Source: Deltaproteobacteria bacterium (GTDB taxonomy: Bacteria; Desulfobacterota; Desulfuromonadia; Desulfuromonadales; Geopsychrobacteraceae). Taken from it: a stretch of 64,000 nucleotides of DNA. Location: the NCBI GenBank assembly GCA_024279255.1, contig JAJRRT010000056.1, forward strand, positions 1 to 64,000. Reading direction: 5' to 3'. Numbering within the stretch: position 1 is the first letter of the stretch; every line of letters starts with the position of its first letter. The notes beneath the pieces are model-generated. The model was not told the origin of the DNA, made no database searches, and worked only from the letters and a program-made list of their open reading frames with translations. This document shows, in pieces, positions 59,824 to 64,000 of this stretch. A program made the translations under genes and the position numbers.

Positions 59824-61062
59824 TCAGACAGTCATTTCAATTGATTCATCTGGTTCTTCTGATTCACTGCGATGCAGGGTGCGCAGGAACAGATTTTTGG
59901 ATACGGCTCCGAGATATCCACCCGCACTGTCAAGGATCGGTAGTGGCCAGGGATTGCTTGCGACTTCAGGCAGAATGTCCTGCATCGAATCGTTTGTGTG
60001 GGCCGGGACTATGTTGGGAAGATACGCGTTGCTGATCTCTTGCGGGTATTCAGGGCGATCGATCAGTTCGCGTAGCGAATCGGTTGAGACTATCCCTTGA
60101 AATTTACGGGTGCTGTCGATCACATAGCCGTAATCACGATCATTTTTGATCAAGCGTTGCAGTGCTGCACGGGGGCTTTTGCCATCGGTGACAATAATGG
60201 TGACCTGTGAGTCGACTGCAATATCACCTGCGGTCAAAATATTGGTCGGATCGACACCGCGAAAGAAAGCGCGCACATAATCGTCGGCGGGGTTTTGTAG
60301 AATTTCTTCCGGTGTGCCGACCTGGACGACACTTCCCCCTTCCATGATCGCAATTCGGTCACCGATCCGCATCGCTTCGTCAAGATCATGGGAGATAAAG
60401 ACGATCGTCCGTTTCGCCTTGGATTGCAGTTTGAGAAGTTCGTCCTGCATTTCGGTTCGAATCAATGGATCAAGCGCTGAGAAGGCTTCATCCATCAATA
60501 GAATATCGGGATCAACGGCCAGTCCTCGTGCCAGTCCGACCCGCTGCTGCATACCGCCGGACAGTTCTGACGGCATACTCTCCGCTCTGGATTCCAGACC
60601 GACCTGTTCCAATGCCTGCAGAGCACGTGCTTCACGGCTTGGTTTGTCGATGCCGTCCATCTCCAGGCCAAAAGCAGCGTTCTGTAATACGGTCATGTGC
60701 GGCATCAGGGCAAAAGATTGAAAGACCATACTCATTTTTTCACGGCGCATTTTGACCAGCTGATCATTGTTCATGCTGACGATATCTTCACCATCGATAA
60801 GAACCTGTCCCGTGGTCGGTTCGATCAGTCGGTTGAGCATCCGCACCATGGTTGATTTTCCGGATCCGGAGAGTCCCATGATGACGAAAATTTCGCCGGT
60901 ATATATATCGAAACTGGCGTCCTGAACGCCAACGGTCGTCTCGGTTTTTTTAAAAATTTCTTCTTTATTCAGGCCCTGCTTAAGCAACCGCAGTGCATTT
61001 TTCGGGTGTGGTCCGAAAATTTTGAATAGGTTTCTGACCGAAATTTTGACGTGATTACTCAT
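59824..61062 (-). CDS. proV: glycine betaine/proline ABC transporter, ATP-binding protein with CBS domains
   Basis: A 412-residue ATPase. Walker A is GLSGSGKST, signature [16 protein letters not shown], Walker [14 protein letters not shown]. The C-terminal 130 residues hold a pair of CBS domains ([38 protein letters not shown]), which sense ionic strength in OpuA-type transporters. Start ATG 61062 is preceded by AAGGAT; the frame upstream to 61152 is not conserved. The leader holds copy B of the 150-nt element. Confidence 0.93.
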   Translation of the reverse strand: MSNHVKISVRNLFKIFGPHPKNALRLLKQGLNKEEIFKKTETTVGVQDASFDIYTGEIFVIMGLSGSGKSTMVRMLNRLIEPTTGQVLIDGEDIVSMNNDQLVKMRREKMSMVFQSFALMPHMTVLQNAAFGLEMDGIDKPSREARALQALEQVGLESRAESMPSELSGGMQQRVGLARGLAVDPDILLMDEAFSALDPLIRTEMQDELLKLQSKAKRTIVFISHDLDEAMRIGDRIAIMEGGSVVQVGTPEEILQNPADDYVRAFFRGVDPTNILTAGDIAVDSQVTIIVTDGKSPRAALQRLIKNDRDYGYVIDSTRKFQGIVSTDSLRELIDRPEYPQEISNAYLPNIVPAHTNDSMQDILPEVASNPWPLPILDSAGGYLGAVSKNLFLRTLHRSESEEPDESIEMTV

Positions 61063-61234
61063 ATATTTATCCTTATAGTTCAAGGTGTTAGCTTTGCAAT
61101 GATGGGAAGCTGGGCAGGTGTCGATATTGTCTGTAACGACACTGAAGCCCACAGCCGAAAGCAGAGGAGGAAAGAGTGGTTGACCGCGACTCGCAGCGTC
61201 CCTAATAATAATTTGTTATTTGATTTTTTAAAGG

Positions 61235-61384
61235 ACAGAGCGACCCGCAACCCGGTTCAGCAGGAACTGCACGAACCAGGCGCTACTCTGATAGAAAAGA
61301 AGATCTCTGAAGCATCACACAGGGCGAAGTTCTTGACGATCCTCTTGCGGGGCAAGGACGGAACTCCCGGGCAGGGCGTCGCCT
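61235..61384 (-). promoter_or_regulatory. conserved ~150-nt element, copy B (upstream of proV)
   Basis: Partner of 57632-57780 in sequence, length, orientation and distance to the start codon (172 nt here, 184 nt there). The hairpin CTTGC-GGG-GCAAG (61344-61356) is kept inside GTTC...GAAC. An AT-rich stretch follows on the gene side in both copies. The plus-strand reading frame through this copy is closed in copy A, which speaks against a protein. Confidence 0.6.
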
Positions 61385-61611
61385 ATAAGCGGGTATACTA
61401 CAAAGATTAGCGACTAAGGTCAAATTGAGAAGGTTCTGGACTCAGTTGAACCAGTTGAATTGACAGAGAAGCCGATCTGACTTATATACAGACCGATTAA
61501 TTCATAAATCTAAGTCAGCGGGAGGGCGGGACGCATGAATGCGTAGCGGGCGTAACCTGGGAAAGGCTGTTTAGTCAGTTAAGACCCATATGGCCGAAAG
61601 GAATCCAAGCT
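61385..61611. other. leader/intergenic region, unexplained G-rich part
   Basis: The 227 bp before the next gene contain ggttctggactcagttgaacc (a loose inverted repeat) and, from about 61517, a G-rich stretch with the perfect hairpin ACGCAT-GA-ATGCGT, followed by cgtaacctgggaaaggctg. A structured leader is possible, but no known riboswitch consensus fits. Confidence 0.3.
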
Positions 61612-61923
61612 GTGGCCAAGAAATCTATGGTTATTACCGGTGAATCTCTAGCTCGACAGGGTTATTGTCGAATCAGTAAACGAAAAAATGTTGTCGCCAG
61701 AATTGACGTTGAAAACTGGGTAGAAGTCTTAGCCAATCACTTTGGCAAAACTCTGCATGAAATGTTCACTGAAATATTGGCAAAGCCTGGACACTATGAA
61801 GATCTGTTCCGTCGCGAATGGAGTAAAGATCACCTCGATGTCAGTTTGACGACGGCTCGCACGGTCCCCTCAAGTTTCGAGTGTGCGGTTGGTTTTGAGG
61901 AGAAGGACGAGGTTCCGGAATAA
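61612..61923 (+). CDS. conserved hypothetical protein
   Basis: A 103-residue soluble protein starting at GTG 61612 (SD AAAGGAA) with MAKKSMVITGESLARQGYCRIS. It has a basic N-terminus (SKRKNVVARIDVENW), a helical centre (VLANHFGKTLHEMFTEIL) and an acidic C-terminus (EEKDEVPE). No family was recognised. It lies 87 bp before the spermidine-synthase-like gene and is probably transcribed with it. Confidence 0.55.
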   Translation: MAKKSMVITGESLARQGYCRISKRKNVVARIDVENWVEVLANHFGKTLHEMFTEILAKPGHYEDLFRREWSKDHLDVSLTTARTVPSSFECAVGFEEKDEVPE

Positions 61924-62010
61924 AGGGATTTTTTTAGCCGTTACATGAACAACTCTTGATGCAGCTCCTTTCTGTTTTCCATTTCTTTCCTGTCTCTGCG
62001 AGGAATCCCC

Positions 62011-62724
62011 ATGGCATTGCCCTGGAAGACGCTCGACCGATTCATCACCGATGATGAGGGAATCCTTGAACTGCGCCAGCGCGGAGCGCGGGATTTTATT
62101 ATCTCGCTTGGCAATCAGGTGCTGATGAACAGCAAGGCGCAACGTTCCGAAATTGCACTCGGTGAGTTGGGCTGCTGCGGGCTAAAAACACACTCAGGAC
62201 CGCGAGTTCTGGTTGGTGGCCTGGGGATGGGAATTACCCTGCGAGCAGTGCTTGATGCTCTGCCCGAGGAGGCAGAAGTAGTCGTCGCTGAACTCAATCC
62301 CAAGGTCGCAGAATGGTGCCTTGGTCCACTTGCTGGTCTGACCAACGGGGCCGTCAGTGATCCGCGCGTCACCGTTGAAATCGCTGATGTGTCTGATTTG
62401 ATCCGTACGTCGCTCAGCGCTGAGTTCGATTCGATCATTCTCGACCTTTATCGCGGCCCCCATCCTCAGACCGATCGGCGCAAAGATCCGATCTATGGCA
62501 GCCATGCCATTGAACGCACGCGCTCAGCGCTCAAGCCTGGCGGCACCTTTGCGGTATGGGGTGAAAATCCCGATGCCGGTTTTGAAGAGCGGCTCGTTTC
62601 TGGTGGGTTTAGCCTGCGCTGTGAAAGGCCCGGAAAAGGCGGCTATCGACATGCGGTCTGGGTGGCACACAAGAAGACTGTAGTGAAATCTCAACCGCGT
62701 AAGAATAGAAACCCAAAAAAATAA
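62011..62724 (+). CDS. spermidine synthase-like (SAM-fold) protein
   Basis: A 237-residue Rossmann-fold protein. VLVGGLGMGITLRAVLDAL is the nucleotide loop and VVVAELNPKVAEWC the acidic loop of the spermidine synthase family. FDSIILDLYRGPHPQ follows where the active-site Asp would be. The N-terminal beta-domain of real spermidine synthases is reduced. The basic tail (KKTVVKSQPRKNRNPKK) is likely disordered. It may be a methyltransferase or aminopropyltransferase. SD GAGGAAT. Confidence 0.75.
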   Translation: MALPWKTLDRFITDDEGILELRQRGARDFIISLGNQVLMNSKAQRSEIALGELGCCGLKTHSGPRVLVGGLGMGITLRAVLDALPEEAEVVVAELNPKVAEWCLGPLAGLTNGAVSDPRVTVEIADVSDLIRTSLSAEFDSIILDLYRGPHPQTDRRKDPIYGSHAIERTRSALKPGGTFAVWGENPDAGFEERLVSGGFSLRCERPGKGGYRHAVWVAHKKTVVKSQPRKNRNPKK

Positions 62725-62754
62725 GCTGTCCGGAAAATGCGAAGAGGAATAGTC

Positions 62755-62964
62755 GTGGAAGAGTTTGATTTAAATGGTCGCGAATTTGTCGAGCTGTGTA
62801 GTTTGTTGAAGTTGCTTGGGCTGTGCTCAAGTGGCGGTAGTGCTAAAATGGCGATTTCCGAAGGACGCGTCTCTGTTGAGGGACAGGTGGAGTTACGCAA
62901 GCGTTGTAAGATCCGTCCGGGTCAAGTTGTTGAGTTTGGTGGGCAACAGATCACGATTATCTAG
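62755..62964 (+). CDS. S4-domain RNA-binding protein (YbcJ-like)
   Basis: A 69-residue single S4 domain: FVELCSLLKLLGLCSSGGSAKMAISEGRVSVEG (split: ELCSLLKLLGL and GGSAKMAISEGRVSV), then RKRCKIRPGQVVEF. Small YbcJ/RqcP-like proteins of this kind bind RNA or ribosomes. GTG 62755 has the better SD (AGAGGA, 7 nt); an ATG at 62737 would add six residues. It ends 7 bp before a terminator. Confidence 0.85.
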   Translation: MEEFDLNGREFVELCSLLKLLGLCSSGGSAKMAISEGRVSVEGQVELRKRCKIRPGQVVEFGGQQITII

Positions 62965-62970
62965 TGCTCC

Positions 62971-62990
62971 CTGCGGAGTACGCAGTTTTT
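62971..62990 (+). terminator. intrinsic terminator after the S4 gene
   Basis: CTGCG and CGCAG form a perfect five-base stem around GAGTA, followed directly by TTTTT. Just after the S4 gene stop codon. Confidence 0.8.
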
Positions 62991-63294
62991 CTAGCAAATA
63001 GAGTTTATTCTGATAGATCCTTCCTCAGATAAAATCTGTGGCGTAATCTAGTTTATAAGAAGATTCTCAAGTCTTTTGATAAGGGCGCAGCCACAGAATC
63101 CTGCCATGATTTCTTTCACTTGTTTCAGCTTTCATCCGTTGTTCTACTTGTCTTTTTTTAAATCGTCAGTCTCTCCTCCCGATTGTGATCTCTTTTGAAA
63201 AACTAATAAAACTCTTGAATGCTTGCATCTTGCGAAACTCAGGTTAGAGTTGGTCAATAAAGATTTCAGGTTTAAGCCAAACAGGAGTCATGGG
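62991..63294. other. intergenic region with probable cheV promoter
   Basis: A 304-bp AT-rich stretch, no gene. TTGCAT (about 63224) and TAGAGT (about 63246) are spaced 16 bp and may be a promoter for the chemotaxis gene. AGGAG at 63283-63287 is its SD. Confidence 0.35.
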
Positions 63295-64000
63295 ATGGAG
63301 AATATACAAAAGCATGAAATTCTTCTTGAAAGTGGTACGAACGAGATGGAAATTATCGAATTCTATCTTGGTGGACAGTCGTTCGGTATCAACGTGCAAA
63401 AGCTCAAAGAGATTATCCCTTTTAATGCCGAGCAGGTGACAAAAATCCCGGAGACTCATGATTCTGTTCTCGGTACGCTGTTGTTACGTGGCAGTACGAT
63501 TCCGCTGATAGATTTGAAGCAACATCTTGCACAGCGTTATAATTCCTGCGAAGGAGAGGTGCGCGAAGTGACCCTGGTCTGTGAATTTAACGGGCGTATC
63601 AACGGGTTCAAGGTCGATGGTGTGAACCAGATTCACCGGATCACCTGGAGTGAAGTTCAGCCGCTGGCCAAGTTTATTGGCCAGTATAGTCCACGGTTCA
63701 CGGGCAGCATCAATATCGAACAACGTGAGATTCTGATCGTTGACCTGGAACATATTATTGCAGAGTTCGATCCTGAAGCGGCCCTTGATTATGATGCTGA
63801 GTTTGAGACTGATGAGAAGAAACAGGATATTGGTAAACATCGTCAGCAGATGCGGATTTTTTTGGCAGAAGACTCATCACTGATACGCGTTGGTATAGAA
63901 AAAATATTAAAAACAGCAGGTTATAGTGATCTGCACAGTTTCGCTGATGGTGAGAGTTGCTACAATGAGATAATCTCTCAAAAAAAGGAACTCGAGGTCA
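63295..64000 (+). CDS. cheV: chemotaxis protein CheV (CheW domain plus receiver), cut by window edge
   Basis: 235 codons up to the window end. Starts MENIQKHEILLESGTNEMEI with SD AGGAG. Residues 18-160 form a CheW-like coupling domain (IIEFYLGGQSFGINVQKLKEI; GTLLLRGSTIPLIDLKQHL). The last part begins a receiver domain (MRIFLAEDSSLIRVGIEKIL), with the acidic pair E-D visible; the phosphorylated Asp would lie just beyond the edge. CheW plus receiver in one chain is the CheV layout. It couples receptors to CheA and may be adjusted by phosphorylation. Confidence 0.9.
   Translation, partial: MENIQKHEILLESGTNEMEIIEFYLGGQSFGINVQKLKEIIPFNAEQVTKIPETHDSVLGTLLLRGSTIPLIDLKQHLAQRYNSCEGEVREVTLVCEFNGRINGFKVDGVNQIHRITWSEVQPLAKFIGQYSPRFTGSINIEQREILIVDLEHIIAEFDPEAALDYDAEFETDEKKQDIGKHRQQMRIFLAEDSSLIRVGIEKILKTAGYSDLHSFADGESCYNEIISQKKELEV

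Noticed and set aside
61051-61410. Plus-strand frame of 119 codons through the conserved element B
   Set aside because: The same frame is interrupted in element A and the base changes are not codon-like.
61517-61600. Cyclic-di-GMP (GEMM) riboswitch
   Set aside because: GGGACGCA and GTAGCGGG-like pieces occur but the order and the conserved tetraloop-receptor parts of GEMM are missing.

Overview
The window reads as part of a chromosome from an anaerobic, probably marine or brackish, deltaproteobacterium of the Desulfuromonadales (Geobacter/Desulfuromonas/Geopsychrobacter type). The reasons are a complete class II (ATP-independent) benzoyl-CoA reductase gene set bamB-I with a UGA-encoded selenocysteine in bamF, a benzoate-CoA ligase, Na+-linked decarboxylase genes, a sigma-54/antitermination-type glnK-amtB leader, and osmolyte genes (glycine betaine uptake, lysine 2,3-aminomutase). 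No replication, phage, plasmid, CRISPR, rRNA or tRNA feature was recognised.

Layout. 1-3.1 kb: housekeeping and hypothetical genes (partial kinase-like protein, YwbE, UPF0158, a pseudouridine synthase, a CGGC-type protein) with two inverted-repeat elements. 3.2-5.3 kb: nitrogen signalling and ammonium transport (glnK-amtB) behind a sigma-54 promoter and an ANTAR-type two-hairpin leader that overlaps an intrinsic terminator. 5.3-7.6 kb, minus strand: membrane protein, Rrf2 regulator, GNAT acetyltransferase, fdhD. 7.8-18.9 kb: bamBCDEFGHI. 18.9-23.2 kb: accessory insert (auxin-efflux-type carrier, flavodoxin-fold reductase, a second copy of the bamI 3' end with its terminator, WD40 lipoprotein, GYD protein).

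23.2-30.4 kb: AOR-family tungsten oxidoreductase, class II aldolase-like protein, Usp, acyl-CoA dehydrogenase and acyl-CoA synthetase, plausibly a side-chain-shortening module that feeds benzoate. 30.7-40.6 kb: DJ-1/PfpI protein, then an IclR-controlled unit with a glutaryl-CoA dehydrogenase carrying the non-decarboxylating signature, Na+-pumping glutaconyl-CoA decarboxylase subunits, an OadA/PycB-like protein with two biotinyl domains, a methyltransferase and a carboxymuconolactone-decarboxylase-like protein. 40.9-48.1 kb: benzoate-CoA ligase with a five-gene branched-chain-amino-acid-type ABC transporter and a QueG-like Fe-S protein. 48.2-50.5 kb: MoxR ATPase and VWA protein. 50.6-56.3 kb: thioesterase, a nucleotide-binding TIR/NDT-like protein, M48 peptidase and a DUF2157-DUF4401-GDYXXLXY trio. 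56.4-61.1 kb, minus strand: kamA and proVWX. 61.6-64 kb: hypothetical protein, spermidine-synthase-like protein, S4 RNA-binding protein and a truncated cheV.

Metabolic reading (inference): benzoate is imported by the ABC transporter, activated by the ligase, and dearomatised by Bam. After ring opening and beta-oxidation (genes not in this window), glutaryl-CoA is oxidised to glutaconyl-CoA and decarboxylated by a biotin enzyme that can conserve energy as a Na+ gradient. The two most unusual regulatory signals are the ANTAR-type leader of glnK-amtB and a roughly 150-nt element placed about 170-185 nt upstream of both kamA and proV in the same orientation.
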